Positions 16,834 to 24,262 of a stretch of DNA of 64,000 nucleotides are shown piece after piece. The position numbers and the translations under genes were made by a program. A model generated the notes under the pieces. The model saw nothing but the letters and a program-made list of their open reading frames with translations, did not search any database and had not been told where the DNA came from. Position 1 is the first letter of the stretch. Every line of letters starts with the position of its first letter. Source of the stretch: RUG563 sp964423675 (GTDB lineage: Bacteria; Bacillota; Clostridia; Christensenellales; Aristaeellaceae); assembly GCA_964423675.1 (NCBI GenBank), contig CAYRFP010000002.1:31302-95301 (forward strand), given 5' to 3'.

Positions 16834-17390
16834 CAGACCTCCATGATCTCCTTTTCCTTTTCGGAAGCGATCTTATCAATTTCTTTGATCTGGCTGTCGG
16901 TGAGTTTTTGCATTTCATCCTCGGCCTTGCGCTGATCGTCCTCCGTGATGGCGGAATCCTTCTTCAGCTTTTTGAGCTGCTCCATCGCATCCCGGCGAGC
17001 GCCGCGAACGGCCACCTTGGCATCCTCTGCGCCCTTGCGCACCATCTTGGTCAGTTCCTTGCGGCGTTCCTCGTTCAGTTCGGGTACAACCAGCCGGATC
17101 AGCTTGCCATCGTTGCTGGGGTTCATGCCCAGATCGCTTTTCTGGATGGCCTTTTCCACCAGAGGAATTGCTTTGGGATCCCACAGGGAGATGGTCAGCA
17201 GACGGGGTTCCGGGCTGCTGATATTGCCCATTTGCTTAAGCGGAGTGGCCGTGCCATAATAGTCTACCGTGATTCGATCCAGAATCTGAGGATTGGCCCG
17301 GCCGGCACGCAGGGACAGCATGTCCCGCTGATAGAATTCCTTGGTTTTCTCCATTTTTTCCTTGGCTGCGGTGATAACAGAACGATACAT
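16833..17390 (-). CDS. frr: Ribosome recycling factor
   Basis: RRF works with EF-G to split the post-termination ribosome. The 185-residue length is exact for the family. MEKTKEFYQRDMLSLRAGRANPQILDRI, spread over residues 13-40, is the typical first helix with L..LR.GRA.P.LLD; the C-terminal helix KMVRKGAEDAKVAVRGARRD is also typical. GGAGG precedes the ATG. It is the first gene of the operon running to polC and has a strong promoter. pyrH, its usual upstream neighbour, is not here. Confidence 0.98.
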   Translation of the reverse strand: MYRSVITAAKEKMEKTKEFYQRDMLSLRAGRANPQILDRITVDYYGTATPLKQMGNISSPEPRLLTISLWDPKAIPLVEKAIQKSDLGMNPSNDGKLIRLVVPELNEERRKELTKMVRKGAEDAKVAVRGARRDAMEQLKKLKKDSAITEDDQRKAEDEMQKLTDSQIKEIDKIASEKEKEIMEV

Positions 17391-17425
17391 CGTTTTTTCC
17401 TCCGTTTCATCAGGCTTTGCATTTT

Positions 17426-17454
17426 ATTTTACCCTGTTTTGGCGCATTCGTCAA
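17426..17454 (-). promoter_or_regulatory. SigA promoter of the frr-uppS-cdsA-dxr-rseP-ispG-polC operon
   Basis: On the minus strand TTGACG (17454-17449), 17 bases, then TAAAAT (17431-17426). It lies about 35 bases upstream of the frr ATG and is the only good promoter seen before polC. Confidence 0.8.
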
Positions 17455-17463
17455 TGATTGGCT

Positions 17464-18654
17464 TTATTTCTGCCGTGTTTTTTCATGATATTCGAAATAA
17501 TCCCGGTCAAAGTGGATCACGCACCGATAGCGGGCGTCCAGGGTGCGGGCGTGGGCACAGATGCCGTCCTGCAATGCATCCAGCTGCTGTGCATGGGGCG
17601 GCAGCAGCACATCGAAAACCAGATTGATATTCTTATCCCCAGGAACCCGCCGGAAATCATGCAGCTTCAGCGGCGGCGTAAGAGAAGAAAGATAATCCGC
17701 CATCTGTTTGCGGGCGGTTTCGGTTTTCTCATCGTGGGTGAGGATGGGATCCATATGGATGCAAATCGGAATATGAAGCTTTTGCGAGATCTCCCGTTCG
17801 GCGCTGTCGATCACCTCATGAATGGCAACCAAATCGCTGTCTGCCGCTACCTCCGCGTGCACGGACGCCATGGATCGGCCAGGGCCGTAATCATGCAGCA
17901 CCAGATCATGTGCGCCAAGAATGCCTGGATAATGCAGCAGAAGCTCCAAAATCTGCTGGCCCTTTTCTCTGTCCGGCGTGCTGCCCAGCAGTCGGGAAAC
18001 TGTGTCCCGCAGCACCTCGAAGGCTGCTTTAAGCACCAGCAGGGAAACCAGCGAGCCCACGTATCCATCAATAGGCCAGTTGAAAATCAGCGTGACCACT
18101 GTGGAAAATACCACGGCGCCTGTGGCCAGCACATCGCTTAGGCTATCCTGGGCTGCGGCCAGCAGGGTGGGGTTATCGGTCTTGCGGCCCAGCACACTAT
18201 AAAAGCGCCACATCCACAGCTTTACCAGCACGCCCGCCGCTAAAATGCCTACCATCAGCCAGGAGAAGGACGCAGCTTCGGGATGCAGGATGCCCTCCAC
18301 GCCGGATTTGAGCAGTTCCAGGCCGAACACGCCGATAAGAATGCCCACGCCCAGAGCTCCCAGATACTCAACCCGCCCATGCCCGAAGGGATGCTCATCA
18401 TCCTGGGGCTTTTGCGCCATGTGTACGGCGATCAGGGCAATCAGGCTGCCACCCGCATCGGACAGATTGTTTACACCGTCCGCCGTTATGGCGACAGAGC
18501 CGCTGAGAAAACCAAGCAGAATCTTGGCCAGAGCCAGCAGCAGGTTTAGCGCCATGCCCGTTACGGAGCCCAGCATGCCGTAGGCTTCCCGGACATGCTG
18601 ATCCTTCACGTTTTCCGGATCCCTGATCCATCGGCGAATCAAAAATTGAATCAT
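17464..18654 (-). CDS. Cation diffusion facilitator family transporter
   Basis: CDF proteins export divalent metals (Zn, Mn, Fe, Co) in exchange for protons. The 396-residue product has six membrane segments between about residues 27 and 215; segment two carries ADGVNNLSD and segment five DSLSDVLAT, the paired metal-site motifs. DDEHPFGHGRVEYL follows segment two, also typical. The cytosolic C-terminal part (about 215-396) is longer than in minimal CDFs and rich in His and Asp, suggesting a metal-sensing dimer domain plus an extension. The D..N..D pattern is often linked to manganese, but the metal cannot be assigned. AAGGAGAG precedes the ATG. It is divergent from the GTPase-NYN gene. Confidence 0.93.
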   Translation of the reverse strand: MIQFLIRRWIRDPENVKDQHVREAYGMLGSVTGMALNLLLALAKILLGFLSGSVAITADGVNNLSDAGGSLIALIAVHMAQKPQDDEHPFGHGRVEYLGALGVGILIGVFGLELLKSGVEGILHPEAASFSWLMVGILAAGVLVKLWMWRFYSVLGRKTDNPTLLAAAQDSLSDVLATGAVVFSTVVTLIFNWPIDGYVGSLVSLLVLKAAFEVLRDTVSRLLGSTPDREKGQQILELLLHYPGILGAHDLVLHDYGPGRSMASVHAEVAADSDLVAIHEVIDSAEREISQKLHIPICIHMDPILTHDEKTETARKQMADYLSSLTPPLKLHDFRRVPGDKNINLVFDVLLPPHAQQLDALQDGICAHARTLDARYRCVIHFDRDYFEYHEKTRQK

Positions 18655-18733
18655 TCCGTTTCTCTCCTTCTTGCCGCGCGCATTGCTTTCTTTACCCTAT
18701 TGCGGCAAGCCTTGCGATTATGCACAACATAAT

Positions 18734-18796
18734 ATTTTACCATACTTTTTTCCTGGGTGCAACCAGGTTGCGCCGACAGGCAGGGGATGATATAAT
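18734..18796. promoter_or_regulatory. Back-to-back promoters with an inverted repeat between CDF and GTPase-NYN genes
   Basis: Minus strand: TTGCAC (18762-18757), 17 bases, TAAAAT (18739-18734), reading the CDF gene. Plus strand: TTGCGC (18768-18773), 17 bases, TATAAT (18791-18796), reading the GTPase gene. The two -35 elements are five bases apart. CCTGGGTGCAACCAGG (18752-18767), an inverted repeat with one mismatched pair, covers the minus -35 and touches the plus -35, a good place for a shared operator. Confidence 0.65.
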
Positions 18797-18832
18797 GGGA
18801 ACGATAATTGTAAGCAAAGGATGAGGATGCCC

Positions 18833-21469
18833 ATGGAAAAGGCGGCGCTGACGGTGGGGCTGCTGGCCCACGTGGATGCGGGAAAAACCACCTTATCAGA
18901 GGCCCTGCTCTATACCGCCGGGGCGGTTCGGAAGCTGGGGCGCGTGGATCATCGGGATGCGTTTCTGGATACCGATGCGCAGGAGCGGGAGCGGGGCATT
19001 ACTATCTTTTCCAAGCAGGCGCGGCTTTCCTGGCATGGGCGGGAAATCGCGCTGATGGACACTCCGGGTCACGTAGATTTTTCCGGCGAGATGGAACGGA
19101 CGCTGAGTGTGCTGGATTGTGCTGTGCTGGTTATCAGCGGGGCAGATGGCGTGCAGGCGCATACGCGTACCCTGTGGCGGCTGCTGGAACGCTATCAGAT
19201 TCCCTGCTTTTTATTTGTGAATAAAATGGATCAACCAGGTGCAAATCGGGAGGCTTTGTGCGCGGAATTACAGCAAAAGCTACAGGATGGCTGCGTAGAT
19301 TTTCTGGCTCCAGACGCTACGGAGCAGATGGCAACGGGCAGTGAAAACGCACTGAATCATTTTCTGGAAACGGGAGAAATTCCACAGCCTGAGGTAACGC
19401 AATTGATTGCGTCCCGTCGCATTTTTCCCTGCTTTTTCGGAGCGGCGCTGCGGCTGGACGGGGTGGACGCGCTGCTGAACGCTTTGGCAGATTACGGGCC
19501 CTGTCCGTCTTATGCGGATTTATTTGGCGCGCGAGTTTATAAAATTGCCCGGGATCCTCAGGGAGCGCGGCTGACGTATCTGAAAATAACCGGGGGTTGC
19601 CTGCATGTGCGCGATAGCCTGAATAATCGTTCGCAAGGGCTTTCTCCTGAAAATACTTGGGAAGAAAAGATCAATCAGATTCGCCTGTATTCCGGCGGGA
19701 AATTCCAGACGGTGGAGCAAGCCGGAGCGGGGACGATCTGCGCCGTAACGGGACTGAACCACACCAGAATCGGCGATGGATTGGGCGCGGAAAAAACTGC
19801 GCCGGAGCCGATGCTTACCCCGGTGTTTACTTATCAGGTGCTGCTGCCGCAGGGAACGGATGCTCATGCCGCTCTGCAAAAGCTTCGGCAATTGGAAGAA
19901 GAAGAACCACAGCTGCATGTGGTTTGGCGGGAGAGGCTGCGGGAAATTCATGTGCAGCTGATGGGCGAGGTACAGCTGGAAATTTTGGGTCGGTTGTTGC
20001 AGGATCGGTTTGGGCTATCTGTTCAGTTTGGTGCGGGCAGCATTCTTTATCGTGAGACGATTGAAAATGCGGTAGAGGGCGTGGGGCATTATGAGCCTCT
20101 GCGGCATTATGCTGAGGTGCATCTTATGCTGGAACCTGGGCCCCGGGGCAGCGGGCTGCGCTTTGCCTCCGCCTGTTCGGAGGATGCGCTGGATCGAAAT
20201 TGGCAGCGGTTGATTCTGACGCACCTGGCGGAAAAACAGCATCTGGGTGTGCTGACCGGATCGCCTGTTACGGATATGAAGATCACGTTGCTTGCTGGAC
20301 GGGCGCATCTAAAACATACCGAGGGTGGCGATTTTCGTCAGGCAACCTATCGGGCGCTTCGTCAGGGGCTGATGCAGGCTCGAAGCGTGGTGCTGGAGCC
20401 ATGGTATGATTTGCAGCTGGAACTTCCCGCGGAGGGACTGGGCCGCGCCATGAACGATATTCAGCAAATGGGCGGCTCCTTTGAAACACCGGAAAATGTG
20501 GGCGACGAAGTGATTCTGCGCGCCACAGCGCCTGTGGCCCGGACCCGACATTATGCCCGGGAACTGGCCGCCTATACCCATGGAAAAGGGCGAATGGCCT
20601 GTTCTCTTCGGGGCTATGCACCCTGCCAGGAGCAGGAGCGGCTTGTATCCGCAATGGGCTATGATCCGGAGAGGGATGCGGAAAACACGGCGGATTCGGT
20701 GTTTTGCGCCCATGGGGCGGGATTTGTGGTTAAGTGGAACCAGGTGCGGGAATATATGCATGTTCAAACTGGCTTTGGCCAGGAACGCCAGGAGCAGGCA
20801 GATGCGCCTGCTCCCGTTCGCCGAGCCTATACAGGAACGTTGGAAGAAGACAAAGAACTGATGGCGATCTTTGAACGTACCTATGGTCCGATTCGGCCTC
20901 GGTCGTTTCGCCCAGTGGCTCCGTCCGCACCAACGCCGGTGGAGACGGTGTATATTCCCCCGGAGCAGGAATTTCTGCTGGTGGATGGATACAACATCAT
21001 CTTTGCCTGGGATGATTTGAAGGCAGCAGCCAAAACCGGGCTGAGCCATGCCAGGCAAATGCTGATGGATATTCTGTGTAATTATCAGGGAGTGCGGCCA
21101 TGCCAACTGATTCTGGTGTTTGACGCATATAAGGTGTCCAATAATCCGGGCAGGGCAGAAAAATATAACAATATTTCCGTGGTTTATACCAAGGAAGCGG
21201 AAACGGCAGATAACTATATCGAAAAGGCCACTTATAAACTGGGCAAAAACAGCAGAGTGCGGGTGGCCACATCGGACGGGCTGGAACAAATGATTATTTT
21301 GGGTCATGGCGCGCTGCGGGTTTCGGCAAAGGAATTCCGCCGGGAGGTGGAGGCGGCGAATGTGGAGATTCGGGCCATTATGGCGGCGTATAATACGCTG
21401 CCGGTCTCCAATCCCGCATTGGAACGCGCGCTTTGGGATGCGCTGGAAAAAAAGAAGGCGAAGCATTAA
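18833..21469 (+). CDS. TetM/EF-G-like ribosomal GTPase fused to a C-terminal NYN (YacP/Rae1-type) ribonuclease domain
   Basis: The product is 878 residues; TetM-like proteins are about 640. Residues 1-650 follow the ribosomal-protection GTPase plan: P-loop HVDAGKTT at 12-19, RERGITI, DTPGHVDF, NKMDQ, then EF-G-like domains II-V ending with the V.W.QV.EYMH segment. After a linker of about 60 residues rich in Pro and Arg comes a NYN domain (about 713-860): FLLVDGYNII, LILVFDAY, a conserved ETADNYIE and VATSDGLEQ, which hold the acidic residues of this nuclease fold. In Bacillus, Rae1/YacP is a free NYN protein that cuts mRNA in the ribosomal A site; TetM binds at the A-site entry. A fusion would place the nuclease on stalled ribosomes, but that is inference. 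Three in-frame ATGs (18821, 18827, 18833) exist; GAGG six bases before 18833 favours it. Confidence 0.9.
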   Translation: MEKAALTVGLLAHVDAGKTTLSEALLYTAGAVRKLGRVDHRDAFLDTDAQERERGITIFSKQARLSWHGREIALMDTPGHVDFSGEMERTLSVLDCAVLVISGADGVQAHTRTLWRLLERYQIPCFLFVNKMDQPGANREALCAELQQKLQDGCVDFLAPDATEQMATGSENALNHFLETGEIPQPEVTQLIASRRIFPCFFGAALRLDGVDALLNALADYGPCPSYADLFGARVYKIARDPQGARLTYLKITGGCLHVRDSLNNRSQGLSPENTWEEKINQIRLYSGGKFQTVEQAGAGTICAVTGLNHTRIGDGLGAEKTAPEPMLTPVFTYQVLLPQGTDAHAALQKLRQLEEEEPQLHVVWRERLREIHVQLMGEVQLEILGRLLQDRFGLSVQFGAGSILYRETIENAVEGVGHYEPLRHYAEVHLMLEPGPRGSGLRFASACSEDALDRNWQRLILTHLAEKQHLGVLTGSPVTDMKITLLAGRAHLKHTEGGDFRQATYRALRQGLMQARSVVLEPWYDLQLELPAEGLGRAMNDIQQMGGSFETPENVGDEVILRATAPVARTRHYARELAAYTHGKGRMACSLRGYAPCQEQERLVSAMGYDPERDAENTADSVFCAHGAGFVVKWNQVREYMHVQTGFGQERQEQADAPAPVRRAYTGTLEEDKELMAIFERTYGPIRPRSFRPVAPSAPTPVETVYIPPEQEFLLVDGYNIIFAWDDLKAAAKTGLSHARQMLMDILCNYQGVRPCQLILVFDAYKVSNNPGRAEKYNNISVVYTKEAETADNYIEKATYKLGKNSRVRVATSDGLEQMIILGHGALRVSAKEFRREVEAANVEIRAIMAAYNTLPVSNPALERALWDALEKKKAKH

Positions 21470-21521
21470 AAGGAAAAGTTTCAGCAAAAAGCGTAGCCTG
21501 TCAAAAAAGTTAAAAGACGAG

Positions 21522-21544
21522 AAGCGGGCGTGGCGCTTTTTTCG
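21522..21544 (+). terminator. Weak terminator after the GTPase-NYN gene
   Basis: AAGCG (21522-21526) pairs with CGCTT (21534-21538) and is followed by TTTTTT. The stem is short but the position, 50 bases after the stop, fits. Confidence 0.4.
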
Positions 21545-21601
21545 CTCCCTGAGTTTCTGATCCCAAAGCGGTGAATTTCCTGATAAATCACTGCAAAATC
21601 C

Positions 21602-21750
21602 TTGACTTTTTCAAGAAAATATGCTACCATTCTTCGGTAAGCCGCTCGGGAGGGGCTTCTTAAATGCGGAAACGCTGCCCCGTGGCTGAAATATGCTATT
21701 CTTTCCTTCTAAGATTGTCCCGGCGAGTATGAAAACAGGAGGTGCTGCCC
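21602..21750 (+). promoter_or_regulatory. rplU-prp-rpmA promoter and probable L21 leader
   Basis: TTGACT (21602-21607), 17 bases, TACCAT (21625-21630). About 110 bases of transcribed leader follow before rplU, with a hairpin AAGCC/GGCTT at 21639-21658 and further pairing potential. Firmicutes rplU mRNAs carry a structured L21 leader thought to give feedback control; position and length fit, but the consensus was not checked. Confidence 0.5.
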
Positions 21751-22056
21751 ATGTACGCGATTATTGCGACCGGCGGCAAACAGTACCGTGTCTCGGAGGG
21801 AGACACCATCTACATCGAGAAGCTCGAAAACGAAGTTGGCGACGTGGTTTCTTTCCCCGTCATGATGCTCTCTGGCGAGACCATTGAAGTGGGCTCTCCC
21901 TATATCGAGGGCGCGACCGTGACTGGCAAGATCGTGCGCCATGGCAAGGGCGAAAAGATCGTTGTGTTCAAGTACAAGAGCAAGAAGAATTATCGCCGCA
22001 AGGCTGGCCATCGTCAGCCCTTCACTCAGGTGGAAATCACCGGCGTGAACGCCTGA
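21751..22056 (+). CDS. rplU: 50S ribosomal protein L21
   Basis: bL21 is a small beta-rich protein of the large subunit. The 101-residue product begins YAIIATGGKQYRVSEGD and ends HRQPFTQVEITGV, both diagnostic; the C-terminal loop KYKSKKNYRRKAGHR binds 23S rRNA. ATG 21751 is preceded by CAGGAGGTG; an in-frame ATG nine bases upstream is inside that site. First gene of rplU-prp-rpmA. Confidence 0.98.
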   Translation: MYAIIATGGKQYRVSEGDTIYIEKLENEVGDVVSFPVMMLSGETIEVGSPYIEGATVTGKIVRHGKGEKIVVFKYKSKKNYRRKAGHRQPFTQVEITGVNA

Positions 22057-22061
22057 AAAAA

Positions 22062-22373
22062 ATGATCCGCATTTCGCTTCATCGGTCGGGGGAGGAAATC
22101 ACCGGCTTTGAATGCAAAGGCCATGCGGGCTATGCGCAGGAAGGCAGCGATATTGTGTGTGCCGCAGTTTCTGTGCTGACAACCACCTGTATAAACGCGC
22201 TGGAAAGCGTGGCAGGGGTGGAGCCGGCGGTGGAAGTGGCGGAAGGGTATATGAAAGCGCAGCTTCCAGTATCCTCGTCACATGACGCGCAGATTATCCT
22301 GCAATGCATGCGGCAGGGCTTGAGCGATTTGGCGGAGCAATATCCTCGATATCTTCGGCTCACTGAAATTTGA
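22062..22373 (+). CDS. prp: Ribosomal-processing cysteine protease Prp
   Basis: Prp removes the N-terminal extension of L27 in Firmicutes, an essential step in ribosome assembly. The 103-residue product has the catalytic pair in GHAGYA (His near residue 21) and DIVCAAVSVL (Cys near residue 32). It lies between rplU and rpmA as usual, and the L27 encoded next has the matching cleavage sequence, so enzyme and substrate are both present. Confidence 0.96.
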   Translation: MIRISLHRSGEEITGFECKGHAGYAQEGSDIVCAAVSVLTTTCINALESVAGVEPAVEVAEGYMKAQLPVSSSHDAQIILQCMRQGLSDLAEQYPRYLRLTEI

Positions 22374-22391
22374 TCATTGGAGGAAGCAAAT

Positions 22392-22691
22392 ATGTTGAAG
22401 CTCAATTTGCAGCTTTTCGCCCATAAAAAAGGTATGGGCTCCACCCGTAACGGCCGCGACAGCGAATCCAAGCGCCTGGGCCCGAAGCGGGCTGACGGTC
22501 AGTTCGTGCTGGCTGGTAATATCCTCGTTCGTCAGCGGGGCACCAAGGTGCATCCCGGCCTGAACGTGGGCATCGGCAAGGACGATACCCTCTTTGCCAA
22601 GGTAGATGGCATCATGCGCTTCGAGCGCAAGGGCAAGTTTGACAAGCAGGTGAGCGTGCATCCCGTGGCCACCGAAGCTGCCGCCCAGTAA
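22392..22691 (+). CDS. rpmA: 50S ribosomal protein L27 with Prp-cleaved extension
   Basis: bL27 reaches to the peptidyl-transferase centre with its N-terminus. The 99-residue product starts MLKLNLQLFA-HKKGMGSTRNGRD; the NLQLFA/H junction is the Prp cleavage site, so the mature protein begins HKKG. GRDSESKRLG and GNILVRQRGTKVHPG are diagnostic. ATG 22392 follows GGAGG; the frame open to 22377 includes that site and is not used. Confidence 0.98.
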   Translation: MLKLNLQLFAHKKGMGSTRNGRDSESKRLGPKRADGQFVLAGNILVRQRGTKVHPGLNVGIGKDDTLFAKVDGIMRFERKGKFDKQVSVHPVATEAAAQ

Positions 22692-22706
22692 TTCAGGAAA
22701 CCATGA

Positions 22707-22736
22707 GGAGCCGTTTCTTCGAAGCGGCTCCTTTTC
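22707..22736 (+). terminator. Terminator of the rplU-prp-rpmA operon
   Basis: GGAGCCG (22707-22713) pairs with CGGCTCC (22725-22731); the stem extends inward to eleven pairs around a TTC loop, followed by TTTTCTTATTTT. Confidence 0.85.
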
Positions 22737-22765
22737 TTATTTTGTGCGCCGATAAGGAGACATGT

Positions 22766-23848
22766 ATGAAGCATCTGGAAACGGACAGGCTGCAGCTGCG
22801 CCCATTTACATGGGAGGATTATCCCCTGATCCTTGCGATTTCCTCTGACCCGGACACGGTGAAATATTTGTACTATTGGGGTCGCCCCGGCATGACGCCG
22901 GATCAGGATGCGCAGCGCTTTTTGCGCTATGCTATTGGCGCATATGAAAAAACGCCAGTGAAATCCATGGAATATGCGCTGGTGCGCAAGGCGGATAATC
23001 AGCCGATCGGCGACGGCAGCATTGAATGGCTGGACGATGGGTTTTCCGCGGAAATCGGCTGGATTCTTTTGCCGCAGTATCGTGGCCAGGGCTATGCCAC
23101 TGAAATGGCCAAGGAATTAATGCGTTACGGCTTTGAGGAGCTGGGCGCTGAGCGGATCATCGCCCATTGCGATGCGAAAAATGCGCCATCCTACCGGGTG
23201 ATGGAGCGACTGGGCATGCGCCGGGAAGGCGTGGCGAAACAGGTACGCCCTGCAAAAATAATGGGCGGCAGGCGCGGTGACGAATGCACCTACGCTATTT
23301 TGAAAGAGGAATGGGAGACACAGAAAAAGCTACAGGAGGTGCTGGCGTTTCCCTGGAATTTTCAAGGTTTTATGACGCTGCCTGAACTGACGGACGGCGA
23401 ACTTCGGCTGATCTGCGCGAAGAAACGCCCGCAGGACGGAATTGATCCCACAGTTTCCTCCTATTTCTTTCTGATCACCAAAGGCGGCGAGACCATTGGC
23501 AGCATCGATTTGCGAATTGGCTATACTCCGCTGCTTTTTTATGCAGGCAATGTCGGCTATGATATTCTCGAATCTCAGCGTGGGCATGGATATGCGGGCA
23601 AGGCGTGCCGACTGCTTTGGCCAGTTTTGCGGTATCATGGCATGCGCTGCGCCCTGATAACAAACGATACGGATAACGCCCCATCTCGGCGCGTCTGCGA
23701 AAAGCTGGGAGCACGGCTGCTATGCCAGGCGGATGTGCCGGAAACAATGCCTATGTATAATCATGGGCTGCATCGCGCCAACATTTTTGTGATGGAGGAA
23801 GAAACGGCAGAATGCAGATCATCGTGGAAAAAAGCCAACGGCAATTGA
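22766..23848 (+). CDS. Tandem GNAT acetyltransferase
   Basis: The 360-residue product holds two GNAT domains. The first (about 1-180) is RimJ/RimL-like: TDRLQLRPFTWEDYPLI at the start and QYRGQGYATEMAKELM as the acetyl-CoA motif A, then NAPSYRVMERLGM. The second (about 195-345) lacks the strong N-terminal motif but has ESQRGHGYAGKACRLLWPV and NAPSRRVCEKLGA. Both motif A loops look usable. Two-domain GNATs of this kind may acetylate protein N-termini or small amines; the substrate is unknown. AAGGAG precedes ATG 22766. Its end overlaps the YkuD gene by 37 bases. Confidence 0.85.
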   Translation: MKHLETDRLQLRPFTWEDYPLILAISSDPDTVKYLYYWGRPGMTPDQDAQRFLRYAIGAYEKTPVKSMEYALVRKADNQPIGDGSIEWLDDGFSAEIGWILLPQYRGQGYATEMAKELMRYGFEELGAERIIAHCDAKNAPSYRVMERLGMRREGVAKQVRPAKIMGGRRGDECTYAILKEEWETQKKLQEVLAFPWNFQGFMTLPELTDGELRLICAKKRPQDGIDPTVSSYFFLITKGGETIGSIDLRIGYTPLLFYAGNVGYDILESQRGHGYAGKACRLLWPVLRYHGMRCALITNDTDNAPSRRVCEKLGARLLCQADVPETMPMYNHGLHRANIFVMEEETAECRSSWKKANGN

Positions 23849-24255
23849 CCCTGCTGGATGCGATGGGCCGTTGTCTGCTCCAATGCCCCATTGCATTGGG
23901 AAAAAATCCGGTTGGGCCGAAGGAGCGGGAAGGAGACGGAAAAACGCCGGAGGGACGCTATTTCGTCTGCCTGAAGAAGCAGGGAAAGTTTGGCCCGGCG
24001 CTTGGCGTTAACTATCCCAGCACAGCGGATGCGCTGCGCCTGAATGCGGATGAAGCGTTGCTCTCCTGCCTTCGCCTCCGCGAAGCGGCGGGGCAGCGGC
24101 CGCCCTGGGGCACTGCCCTAGGCGGCGAAATTTATATTCATGGCGGCGGAACAAAGGAAGATTGGACAGCGGGCTGCATCGCTCTGCCAGACGAACAGGC
24201 GCTGCTGCTTTATCAGCTAACACCCCTGGGAACGCCCATTGAGATTCGGCCGTAA
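23812..24255 (+). CDS. YkuD-type L,D-transpeptidase domain protein
   Basis: The 147-residue product is little more than a YkuD domain, with IVEKSQRQLTLLD at the start, G.KTPEG.Y near residue 45, and the active-site stretch IYIHGGG followed by WTAGCIALPD (Cys near residue 122). The family forms 3-3 cross-links in peptidoglycan or anchors proteins, using Cys. No signal peptide or membrane segment is visible, which is odd for a wall enzyme; related short proteins are also found in Clostridia and may act on cytoplasmic muropeptides. It starts inside the preceding gene, so the two are probably co-expressed. Confidence 0.85.
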   Translation: MQIIVEKSQRQLTLLDAMGRCLLQCPIALGKNPVGPKEREGDGKTPEGRYFVCLKKQGKFGPALGVNYPSTADALRLNADEALLSCLRLREAAGQRPPWGTALGGEIYIHGGGTKEDWTAGCIALPDEQALLLYQLTPLGTPIEIRP

Positions 24256-24262
24256 TCGCTGT

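Noticed and set aside
16625..16918. N-terminal extension of UppS by 98 codons
   Set aside because: It overlaps frr and the small ORF in another frame; the family start and the ATGA overlap fix ATG 16624.
18833..21469. Acquired tetracycline-resistance gene
   Set aside because: The GTPase is chromosomal in context, has a NYN fusion, matching composition and no mobile elements nearby; it looks like a resident factor rather than tetM/tetW itself.
20309..21487. A 392-codon minus-strand frame over the GTPase-NYN gene
   Set aside because: Antisense shadow of a conserved coding region; His- and Arg-rich composition typical of such shadows.
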